A stretch of 64,000 nt of DNA from Sisyra terminalis (lineage: Eukaryota; Arthropoda; Insecta; Neuroptera; Sisyridae). Location of the stretch: positions 22,710,282-22,774,281 of the forward strand of contig OY292277.1 in assembly GCA_958496175.1 (NCBI GenBank). The letters are read 5' to 3'. Below the pieces are notes generated by a model. It ran no database searches. It was not told where the DNA came from and saw only the letters and a program-made list of their open reading frames with translations. Positions within the stretch are counted from its first letter, which is position 1; each line of letters starts with the position of its first letter. A program made the position numbers and the translations under genes. Positions 12,935 through 23,900 of this stretch are shown here, piece after piece.

Positions 12935-13025
12935 AATACTTTCTGATATTAAAATAACAGTAATAAAATTAACTTTACAAATTTTTTCCAGTTTATATAA
13001 GAAACTTGAAAATGCACGTGTAAAT

Positions 13026-13044
13026 AATAAATGATTTTAATAAA
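13026..13044 (+). promoter_or_regulatory. Collagen polyadenylation signals
   Basis: Two AATAAA hexamers (13026-13031 and 13039-13044) lie about 95-110 bases after the collagen stop codon. They put the transcript end near 13060. Only about 130 bases then remain before the start codon of the downstream channel gene. Confidence 0.6.
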
Positions 13045-13188
13045 ACAATATATTTGATTTAATTTATAAACAATTTATTTTATTGATTGACCAACTATAT
13101 TGTAATAACATTGTTCATCAGCAACAGCATTTGTCAACAGCTTTTTTTAGTAAAAGGAACATTTTGATTTGATTAGGAAAAATCAAAA

Positions 13189-16100
13189 ATGAACCGACAT
13201 GTAACATGTAAAATAGCCAAAGAAAATGCAAAGTTAAAACTACCGAAAATACCACCTGGAAGTAATTGGTTTAGGATATTATTAGCGCAAATACAAAGCT
13301 GGACCTTACTGTCAGGTTTGAATAATAATAATATTAAATTTTGCCAAACTTTAAGTTGATATGTTTTTTATATATTAATAATAGATGACGATATCGAGTA
13401 TAAAATAACTTTTCATAGAAGTCGGCGTAAGATTTTAGATGAAAAACGACGTCACATAAGTTCGGGATACTGGTATATCTTACATCCTTATTCGAAATTA
13501 AGGTTTAAAGTTAAATAAAAAATACAATTTAATTCTCTAGAGAATGAATTTGAAAATATTCTTTTCTGCTATCCATTTTTAGTCGGTAATAAAAAATTTC
13601 TTGAAAAAATCTCAATTTTTAAATTCATTCTATTTATAACTCTTGAGCTTTTCAGGTGTAAAGCTCTTCTGTTCATTAAGTTTTAAATAAAAGATTCTTA
13701 AATTTTAGATTATATTTTGCTCGAGTTCATAGCATTTGTGTAGTTTAGATTACATTTTTACACAATTAAAATAAGTCCAAAGGATTGATGGTGCTACTAA
13801 TTGTCTTCGTTTTTTTTATTTATTTACTTAAAGAAACTAGATCAGTGTTTTCCAAAATGGGATTGACATTCCACAGGGAGGTAATTTGATAGTAAGAGGG
13901 GTTTACGATTAGACAATGCTAAGTAGATACGATAAGTTAAATGTACATTTTAGAGTGCATCATAATTTTGGAAAGGGTGGTATTTAGCACAAAATAATTG
14001 AAAACACTGAACTAGATTCTCGAAAATCACTTATTGAATCCATTTCAATAATAAATTGGAGTCCATGCGATTATTAACATTATTAACACCATGAATAGAT
14101 TGCATAGCAAATAATCTAGTCCGAAAAGTTCAATAGAAACCTATACTAAAAATTCAAAACCAAAGGAATAGTTAGGCGTACTTAGGGCCGGATATACCTA
14201 TAGGCTGATAAGATCGCGTCCTAGAGGCCCTAGGATTTAAGGCGTCCTAAACTTTCCAACCTAGCAATAATTGGTGACGGTTAAAATAAAAAATTCAAAC
14301 TATAAAAAGGGTATCTAAGGATTCGCTTTTTTTCTATAAAAAATGGAAGTTCTTCATTTTTAAGACGCAATCGTTAAAGTGCGCCAAAAATGAGGAAAAA
14401 GTCCCACTTTGCATATCCCTAGCTCACTTCTTCAGCGTACTTTAACGAGTTTGTCTGAAAGAGAAATAATTTCATATTTTGACAGCAAAATTTACTATAT
14501 TTTATATGAAATGTGTTTAGGTAAAGTTTTAACAAAATATTCGAGAAAAATCTAGAAAAAACTTTTAAATAATTCATCGAGATAATTATTCTGTTTGTGC
14601 GAAAAACATTGTTGGGTATTATTTAATTAATCTATTGCAATAGCTTCTGTATTAATTAGGAGTAAAAATGCAAAGAAGTTACCAATACTATATTGCGAAA
14701 ATGTAATCATTGTCAGTTTATAATCTAGCGTTGTTAGATTATAATTATTTAACCTAACCTACCGTTCGTTTATAATCTCACGCGTTATATTATTAATTGA
14801 CGGAGTTAAAACATCGATATTTATGATCGATGCATCGATGTTTAAAAAAATCGATGTATCGTTTGCATGTCTAGTCCAAATAAATACCACGGTTGTTATT
14901 GAAATATTAATAACTTTATAGTGAAATTAATTGTTATGAAATATATCGATGTCGTTTGATTGTAGCTATTCAATTAAGTGTCTATTTAGGAAATTGTTAA
15001 CGAATTATTGATGGATGTGATTATTCTAACATTAAAGTGTATAAATAAAGAGAATGTAGTGATCTGTTTTTAACGTTACAATATGTATAATAGTACAATT
15101 TGATGGGGAGTTATCTACTTTTCGGAGATACTTACTCAGGTTCAGCACAGCTTACCGACCGGGTCTGGTCTTCAGGCACGTACTTATGTATTTACGCCAC
15201 TTCATATAAGTAGTTTGAGACTAATTTGGATAATAAATGTGTTGATTAATGATAGATTAATAATAAACAATCGAAAACAGCAATTTGAAAATTGAATAGC
15301 TTTTCTTTAGATCGATTATATTGAACTTTTCGGTTTGGTCTTCCTTTTTTTTCAACAATCCGATGTGTGTGTTTAAATTTTATGTGTTAAATATGAACCT
15401 ATGTATGTTACTAAAACTAATCTCTTTTGTAATAACTCACTTCATTTTCAGACTATTATGGGAAAAAATAATTTCAATATTTATACTGTATGCCTTTTTG
15501 GCGGATCCATTAGTTCTTGCATTTATGTCCAAATACACCATAAATAAAAATCCTGGGACGTTTTATTTATTTTCTTTTGTATTTGATTTGGTTTTCGTGC
15601 TAGATATTTGTGTAAAATTTTCAACTGCTTATTATGAGTATGAAACTCAAACATTAATCTTAAAACCAAAGCGAATATTGTGGTAAGAACCACAAAATGA
15701 TTAATAAAGAAATGAGTAAATGATAATAGTAAAATTTTATTGGTTGTAGTCATTATTTACAAAATGGAAAATTCATCGCTGATTTTTTATGCAGCTTTCC
15801 ATTTCGAACCTCGATGCTGGTGGTGTATCCTCGACTTCCTTTAAGTGACATGCAATTGGAAATTATATCCCTTTTTGGATATTTTAAACTTTTTCAAATA
15901 TTTCGACTGAAACGTTTAATAAATGTAATATATTTAACGTTTGAGGTAAAAAATGCATTTTTAACTTATAAATTTTACTGTTTATAAAATGATCTGTATC
16001 GATTTCTTCTTTTATTTTGCAGAAGTATTATTATACAGGTCATTTCCTAGTTTTTATAGTGTTAACATTTTTACAAATACATTGGGCGACGTGCGTAATT

Positions 16101-19100
16101 ATTTATATTCATTTCGCCAAATTTTATCATACAAACATGGTGGCGGCTAACAGTAGCCAGATACATTGGGTATTGACATATCAAAAAAAATTTTCTACAG
16201 CTATGGAACTTTTTCTAAGAGTAGGAGATAATAAAGAGGGCTTACGAGAAGGTTATGTATTGAAATTTATTCATAGTTTCATCAGGCTTATTGGATATTT
16301 ATATTTTTTATTCATTACAGGTAAAAACTATAACTATACACGGAAAAAAACATATCAAAAATTACAATAATAACATCGTACTTTCTGCTGTATAAGAGTG
16401 TAAGATCTGAACTAACGTTTTATGTTTTCTACATGTTTCATAGTAAAATTCATTTGACAAAGATTACTACTTGAAACAGCAAACTATCCTATTCACTTTC
16501 ATAAATTCATAAATCCATCCAACAAGACTAGTTACAAAAGGGGGGTACTAGTTACAAGAAGGGTTTCTCCTATTCGATGATTAAAATACTCATAATACGG
16601 GCTACAAAGAATGAGACAAATTATTATAAATCAATTCGCTGACCCGGCAAACTTCATACTACCTTACACAGTCAATGAACGTAGTGTTTTATGAATGAAT
16701 GTTTTAGCTACACTTAATTCAAAATTTTAGTAACATAATAAAATTAATACAATTATGAAGTTCAATATTTCATGAAAATAGTATCTTATATAAAGAAAGT
16801 CCAAATTAAAAGAAAAAGAACAAAAATTAGTTAGTTCAATGGCATGTCAACAATACATTTGCTTTATTAACGTTATGTATTTTACTGTTTGCGTTGCCTT
16901 GGATTGATTCTCCTCATTGAAGCACCTTGTCATTACATTGAAATATAATTTGCCATTTAAAATACCTTAAATAAGCTAAACAAAGTCGGATTAGCTAGAT
17001 CATTTATTAACTAAAAAAATTACTGGACCAATTTTGATGAACTATGATTTATTAAATTCGTCTTCGCTCCAAATAGCAGAATAACAATTAACATATCATA
17101 ACAATTCACGGAAAATTATGAATAAAATCAGTTTTTAAATCAATTAGATTTGAAATTTTTCAGCTTTTCCGGCATTTTAAGGCTTTTCAATTTCATATTG
17201 TCTGTAACTTGTAATTTACAGGCAAATAAAGGTTACGGCTCAAGTGTACTTTAGCACACCCACAATCTGGCAACGTTGCATTTTCGACTTTGTTTTTAAT
17301 TTAATTCGCGATATATTTTGTTTATTCAATTCTAATATGGTATAATTCTCTTTTGTGGTTAAATTTTCATTATGGACCGATTTAATCGCGAATTAAATTA
17401 AAAACAAAGTCAAAAATGCAACATTGCCAGATTGTGGGTGTGCTAAAGTACACATGAGCCAAGGTTACCATTGAAAGATCTACGCATTGACTAGATATGT
17501 TTTGAAAGCATAATTATTTTATTATTTGGTTATTTCCACCAAACGTTACCAATCTTTTCAAGATCGTAATCTGCTTAAAAAAATAAACACCTGTTTGAAA
17601 TCATAAAATATGTGGCACAATATGTAGAAATTTCTGCTGGTAACATGAGAGTTGCGTTGCGGAATGATCCATCTGCTGAAGAATTTCCCAAGCTAATGTT
17701 GAACATCGGTAAAGGTCGTGTTCCTGTCGACGAATCAAGCGTATTGATTATATTTCCTCCAAATTTTTGCGTTTTCCTCTCATTCACAATTTTTACATAT
17801 TTGCTAGCTTTTTTACAAAACAGCTGAAAAACTTTTTAATCAACTTATGCATTTCTTGGAGAAATCTTCAGCAGATGAATCGTTCAGCAATGCTATTCTC
17901 ATGTTTTCTTCCAGCTGAAGTTTCTTCATATGGTTACATATTTTTGATAATTTAAGGCTTGCATTTATTTTACCGACAGCAGCTGATCTTTAATGTCTAA
18001 AGTCGTCCACTTTATAGAAAGACTTCAAAACAATCAAATTAAACTCGAAAATGTAATTCAAATAGCAAAACTATTAATCTGGAAACGTGTTTTTCAAACA
18101 ATTGATCGATATTGATAATGGCAAAATTCCTGTTGACACATCGCCTGGATACATTATTTCTATTACATTCTCTGCTAATTTTCATCACTTTACTTAATCA
18201 AAGACCGAACTCATCAACAAGATGTTCCCAAACTTTGCTCAAAATTACAAAAATCAAGTTTAGTCGAGTGAACGTGTTATATTGGATCCAAAAACGTTAA
18301 TATCATCGAAATAAGTTTAGATTCAAAATAAGATAACTGGTGAATTAAATAAATGTTATATATGTGTATTTACTTGCATTTGCAGAAAATGTTGTAATCT
18401 AACATCGTATTTTATGTTTTGGTATTTGTTATAGAAAACTATTGTTATAATTACGATTTTAGAACGTAAAAATTCAAATGCAAATAGGAAATTTCAAATA
18501 AAATATTGTTAAGAATAAGATAATGAAAGTAGATCCTAGATTACCATGTTCTTATTGTAATTTTTATTTTTTTTCCGTGTAGGACGATCAAAAAATTGTC
18601 CAATTTTATTTTTTTAATTAAGTAATTTATAAGTATTACATTTTGTGATTCAAATATATTTTTAGTATTTGGATTACAAATAATACGAGTACAACAAACA
18701 GCAGATAGCCAATTTAAAGATAAAGTGAACCAATTAACTAATTATATGGCTTGTAAACAAATTGACAGAGATTTAAAGGAACGAATGATGTTATACTATA
18801 AATACTATTTCGGAAAAAAATATTTTAACAAGCAATTCATTATGCATTCTTTATCTAGTAGGTATAGCTAATGGCCAGTACATGTATCCTTCAATAATCT
18901 CCAAACAATCTTGTTTTTATCAGCCCATGTGGTCGATGAAATCAAGCAGTATGTAATGCGAAATTTGTTAAGTCGAAATATTTTATTTCTTAAAACAAGT
19001 CGGCCTCAAATTGAAAGAATCATTCATTTTTTAAAACCCCAATTTTTTATTTCGACCGACGTGATTTACATCTGTGGAATGCCGACTGATTTGATGTACT

Positions 19101-19489
19101 TTGTGGTACATGGATGTGTAATTCTGATGGGTTCGAATGGCCAAGAGGTGATTGTTAACCTTAAGGAATGGTGAAACTGTTTAAATCGTTTGTTTTAGGT
19201 TGAGCATTTGGTGGATGGTGAATGTTTTGGCGAGTATGAAATGCTTCCCAGCAGTGAATCACAAACTCGCATTATGACGGCAATTGCTGAAGAACCTACT
19301 GAAGTATACTGCTTAAGTCGAAAACACGTCAATAAACTTATTTTATCGAAACGTTTGTTACTGGAACATTTGGAAATGAAAGCCGAAAAGACAAAAAAAA
19401 TTCTGGAACAACGTACAACAAAACCTGTCGATATTTTGTCCCAATCTGAAACACGCGACTTATATAACGCATTTAACTCAAATAATTAA
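13189..19489 (+). CDS. Divergent HCN/CNG-type cyclic-nucleotide-gated cation channel
   Basis: Eight exons: 13189-13315, 13385-13502, 15452-15682, 15750-15945, 16023-16320, 18666-18857, 18924-19147 and 19199-19489. They encode 558 residues. The N-terminal HPYSKLRLLWEKI (about 75-87) matches the pre-S1 HPYSKFRFYWD of HCN channels. S1 lies at about 82-105, S2 at 118-142, S3 near 166-185, S4 near 195-220 with few basic residues (YFKLFQIFRLKRL), and S5/S6 at about 229-323. The C-linker spans about 325-395. The cyclic-nucleotide-binding fold follows (IYICGMPTDLMYFVVHG, then LVDGECFGEYEML). It should be a plasma-membrane channel subunit. The pore loop has LRVGDN where GYG or GET is expected, and the phosphate-binding cassette reads TRIMTAIA rather than RRTASVRA, so ion selectivity and ligand binding are doubtful. 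Exon 6 needs the GTAGGT donor at 18858 to keep frame. Introns are as short as 51 bases. Confidence 0.85.
13503..15451 (+). other. Channel intron 2 with hAT debris
   Basis: This 1.9-kb intron holds a hAT MITE (13843-14009). It also holds a probable hAT fragment near 14184-14260, where AGGGCCGGATAT and GAGGCCCTAGG resemble hAT ends. A cluster of ATCGATG motifs sits at 14813-14870. I see no further exon. Confidence 0.5.
13843..14009. mobile_element. hAT-type MITE with 8-bp target duplication
   Basis: The element begins CAGTGTTTTCC and ends GAAAACACTG, giving 10-base inverted termini of the classic hAT CAGTG type. It is flanked by a perfect 8-base duplication AACTAGAT (13835-13842 and 14010-14017). 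It is 167 bases long, with no coding capacity. Confidence 0.9.
17237..17460. mobile_element. Palindromic MITE, copy 1, with perfect 8-bp duplication
   Basis: The left arm starts GGCTCAAGTGTACTTTAGCA. The right arm is its near-complement and ends ACATGAGCC, giving arms of about 80 bases each that include ACTTTGTTTTTAATTTAATT. The flanks carry an exact 8-base duplication AAGGTTAC (17229-17236 and 17461-17468). Related copies lie at 27387-27611 and 57852-58074. An 8-base duplication points to hAT-type transposition, although the ends are not the usual CAGTG/CAGGG. Confidence 0.85.
17600..18345 (+). pseudogene. Helitron/PIF1-type helicase fragments
   Basis: Frame translation of 17612-17760 gives NMRVALRNDPSAEEFPKLML, then NIGKGRVPVDESS and PPNFC. 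A second piece (about 18099-18345) gives LIDIDNGKIPVDTSPGYI, then SKTELINKMFPNFAQNYKNQ and a stop-broken ERVILDPKT. Both match the late helicase region of Helitron Rep/helicase proteins as I know them (NMRVQLQND...GNGKIPVDES...LINKVFPN...NYK). Stops and frameshifts show decay. The two pieces overlap in content, so at least two insertions or a duplication are needed. Confidence 0.65.
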
Positions 19490-19854
19490 ATTTCGTAGAA
19501 CATATTTTGAATATTTGCCATTAATTTAATTTTATTGATGTTACAATAACATTATTTGCGTATCTATACAAAAACAAATATACTGAAATATTTTACTGAT
19601 AGATAAATAGCACATATAAATTTTACATTTAAGGTATTTTTAGCGACAATTATATTTTTTTCCACACAAAAATATATATTTTCTCAAATTTATGATTTAT
19701 TACCTATATTATACTTATAATATCGTTGCGTTGTAATATTTATTTATAATTAATCACAATTAATTATTGTTTAAAGTTAAGTTGCAATCAAAATTATTAA
19801 CTACCGTTTATGAAATTTAATAATTTTGGTTTACGGTATAACATATATCGATGT

Positions 19855-20849
19855 TTACTGCGGAACGGCCGATCCAACTTTGCTACGAAATTTCTTAATG
19901 AATTCACGTGCATGTTTGTCTCCTTGGCGTGTCTCCAAAACTCGCACGGCATCCAAATCTAAAATAAATAATAAATTTCATTGTATATCATTTTAGGTTT
20001 TACTATAAATTAATATAAGTTTATTTATAATGTTTATTTTTAGTGGCCGACCGAAACTAGTTTTTACGGCCGAAACCGAAACCGAATTTCGGCATCAGTC
20101 TCAGTTTCAGCCGAAATCGAAACTTCCATATAAAGTCATTTTTTCGTAGAAAAAAAGGTTAGTCGTAATTTGTCAGTTTTTACTTTTAAATCCTACAGGT
20201 ATTCATTAATCATTTAGTCCTTAATATTTGAGCTAATCATTAACATAACATATTATTATCATTTCTTATTTCAAAAAAAAGATTTAGCTTAAATAAGGGG
20301 TTGATTTGAAAGCAATTCACCTAATATTTCTCTTTAATATTTGTTACGAATAAGATAAAATAATAAAAACAAGTTACAAAACAAAATTACTTTTTACATA
20401 ATATGTTTAGGTACACAAAATAGAAAGTACTCTTTCTCATATCATAAAAACAAAATAATTTCTTCTAAATTTTTATCAGTTTTCTTTCGAACTGAAAAAA
20501 ATATTAAAGATTTAATGAACTGATAGTTACAGTATTCATAATTGAAGAATCAAACGAAAAACTATATTTTTTTAACATTTCTTTCTCACAAATTTAGTTT
20601 CGGTTTCGGTTGTAGTTTCGGCTTGATGATAGTCGAAACCGAAACTCGACGAAACTCGTTTTTTGACCGAAACTAGACCAAAACCGAAACCTCGGTCTGG
20701 CACTATTTATTTCTAATTGGAAATCTCGTGTACAACAGTACAATTAGAAGACTAGAAAAACTAGTTAGTTAATTTTCATTACCCTCTAACTATATCGCTA
20801 TGTAAAAGCGTAACGTGGTGGATTCAGAAGGGCAGGATAGGCCCGGACG

Positions 20850-20903
<54 letters not shown>

Positions 20904-23900
20904 GATTCTTAATAATTGCATAAAAAAAAATATTTCTGTAAAACACGAAGGCTAAATTTTTAAAAAGTTAAAGAATTCAAAGCTATTTTACTTTTTCCCA
21001 ATTTTCTAAACAAATTATGAAAATAGGAAGCACCAAATTACCAGACGGCTTTGGACGACAGAAACCCACGTTTTACTATCATCGCTGTTTAAAAGAAGAA
21101 TATCTTTATATCTTTTCCAAATCCTGTATAAATATTCATTTGTTCAATTATTCAACGATAAATTTTAACATTGATAAGTATTTTATTTACTTCCGAATCA
21201 CAATAAATTAATGGATAATATTCTGTATTATTACCTGATGATGACAGTCAAAAACTGTCGAAACGCGTCGTAATAAAGAAATTTAATTGAATCTCAAAGA
21301 CTTATATATATTATTATCCATTGATAAGTTTTAATAAAAAATGATTTAATTATACAGCGCTTCGATATATTTTTTTAATCAATAATTGAAGTAGGCTACT
21401 GGTGGCCAAGTGGTCAAAGTGGTCTAAAACTGGTAGGTGTTGGTTTGAATTTCGTATCGAGCAAATTTTCGATATTTCTTGATTTACGAATTTTTATTAA
21501 CTCTAAAGTCGTTAAAGACTTTGATAGTTATAAAAGGACGGTAAATAATAATTGAAAAAAAAATAATTAATTGAAATGTAGAAAAATTAAAAATTTTGTA
21601 TTTCACATGAGAGCAATGAAGGTTATTGGAATGATGAACTAAAGGATGGTTTTACTTTTTGTTAGGTCTTCTTCAGGCACTTATTAAGGACATAATGAAA
21701 ATAAATATTTTGGATGAAATATTAATTTGTTTATCTGAACCTTTAAGAAAAAAAACCTAATAAAACTATGACTTAGTTCACAATGATGTAAATCATCATT
21801 ATTATTTCTTTAATTTATTAAAGCATATTTCTTATTTGCCAGATTACATAAATATATTTGAAATAATGAATGCAATAATTACAAATATTGTATCATTCGA
21901 AGAACCTTCAAACATTATTCAGTAAGAAAAAATAGTTATGGGAGTACATAATTAATTTGTTTTTCAATACTATTTTCCATCATATAACGTCCATTAAAAA
22001 TCAATTATTACCTATTGGGTAGTTGCAATTAGTAATTAACAGGTTTTGAAGCATAAGACGGAAAAATATCAAAAAAAATTTATACTTTTTTTGTCGTAAT
22101 TATTTATTTTTCCAATTCCAAATTTTTTTAAATTTACCTAAATAGTTTTTTGTCGCACATGCTGCGTTTTAGTCACGTGACTACATTTTTGGCTAAAAAT
22201 CAGCGACTAGCGATTACATTAAAATGCACCAGAACGAAATCGTGTGTAAATGATTATCGTCACTATGCTCATGATTAGCTTTGGTAGCCAGTCCTCTGAA
22301 ATTTTAGATGATTTTTTAAAACTTTTTTAAATTTACCGTAGCACTTTTACCGTAGCAACTTTTTTAAATTTATAACTGCCAAGTGATTTTAGGATTAAGA
22401 ATTTGACTTTAGGATTATTAAATCGAGAAATATCGAAAATTCGCTCGACACAAAATTCCAACCCAACACCTACCAGTTTTAAGATGATTTGTTGGGTCAT
22501 TATGAAGCATAGGTTATATATACAACATTAACACTTTATACTACACCTTTATGAAGTCAAAACTATTCTCTTTATAATACCACTTAAGAACCCTATTTTA
22601 ACTTGTAAATTATTTACTTATATGATTTTTGAACCTCTGGATTCCAATAAGAATTCAAATATTGTCCTCCGAATTTTTACATAGAGAAGACTAAAAGGTA
22701 TGGTGAATTTATCCCCTCGTGAAAACTAGTACAATATTTTTAATATTGCCCCAATTATTCAACATTCTTCTTTACTTATACACTAAATTTGATCGATTGA
22801 AAATAAGAAAAAAAATAGTAAAACATACTTGATAGTTTAGGCCGGGATAACACTAAAATAACTTGAGGCAACGACTCTAATGATTCTGGTGTATCCGGAA
22901 TCTCTTTAAAGTGGATATAAGCTTCAGCCAAATATTGGTTCGCCATGCCAAGGAAATCTTTGTCTTTAATACTAAACATAATTAATCCATCGTTTAACCC
23001 TCGTTGGTCAGCCGTTAATGGTCTGCAATTTAAAAAAAAGGATGAGATATTATAAAAAACTATAAATTCGAAAGATAGTTTTACATATTGAACGTTTCGT
23101 CGTAAAGTGGAAAGAGATTCTTCGAGTGAGTATGTGTTTTTGGCTTTGGAACTTGTAGGAATTTTTCTTCTGGTAGGAAATGAATACGAACGAAACTGTC
23201 TGATAACCCTGAAGAAATAAATTTTGTTATTATAGTGATCGTTTTGGATGTAATCATTTAAATACCATTTGAATCCATTGCAACCAAATTTCTGGCGTTC
23301 ATGACCTCAATGTGCAATTTAGAGTCATGGAATTTACAACGAACTGTTAATTGGCCAAATGGAGCGTTTTCCGAGGAAAATTGTTGCTGTTCGCGCCAAC
23401 GTTCTAAATGTACATTGTGAATTAATTCCGCGGTCTCCATTCCATTCAAAGCCAATAACTGTTCAACTTTTTTGATTTCATTGCATTCACAACCGGCGTC
23501 ATCACGTTTGAATGATCCAACCATTATCTTTAAGGTTTCATTTAAATTTGAATAGAAGGACGGGGGGCGTCGTTTTTCAATGTTTGTCTTAATAATATCC
23601 TGAAGAATATCAGCCAAGCTGCTCCAGACAATCTCTAAGATTCGTTGAAAGTTGTCGCCATTTAATTGGTCATTTAACATAGCTAAATTATTATCCATAT
23701 ATCTTAAAGCTCTATCAATACTGTTTGAGTCTTGCTGATTCAGTTCTGCGCCTTCAATCAACAAACGTTTCATGGCTGGCGCCATTTTCTTCGTTAGGGT
23801 CTCTAATAATTCAATGATTTTATTTCTAACAGTGTCAATGGCATTTTCAATAACATTGTTCAATGTTTGGCGACAACGTTCAGCCTCAACAGTAGAACGA

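Larger units (their letters stand above)
16321..18665 (+). other. Channel intron 5 with nested transposon remnants
   Basis: This 2.3-kb intron separates S6 from the C-linker exon. It holds a palindromic MITE (17237-17460) and two pieces of a Helitron-type helicase (about 17600-17760 and 18090-18345). Small direct repeats of ACTAGTTACAA occur near 16526-16560. No exon of the channel is seen inside. Confidence 0.6.
19959..22828 (-). other. Last intron of the BAIAP3-like gene
   Basis: This 2.9-kb intron precedes the terminal exon. It contains the hAT element 20041-20705, a (TA)n tract, a hammerhead-like repeat (21228-21276), a plus-strand SINE (21397-21565) and a minus-strand SINE relic (22366-22500). 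The short open frame at 21017-21211 has no recognisable content. Confidence 0.6.

Noticed and set aside
17575..17787. Minus-strand frame of 70 codons in the channel intron
   Set aside because: Complement of the Helitron helicase remnant, which reads correctly on the plus strand.
21397..21470. tRNA gene
   Set aside because: Box A and B are present, but there is no matching acceptor stem or anticodon arm. The sequence is one of about seven dispersed SINE copies.
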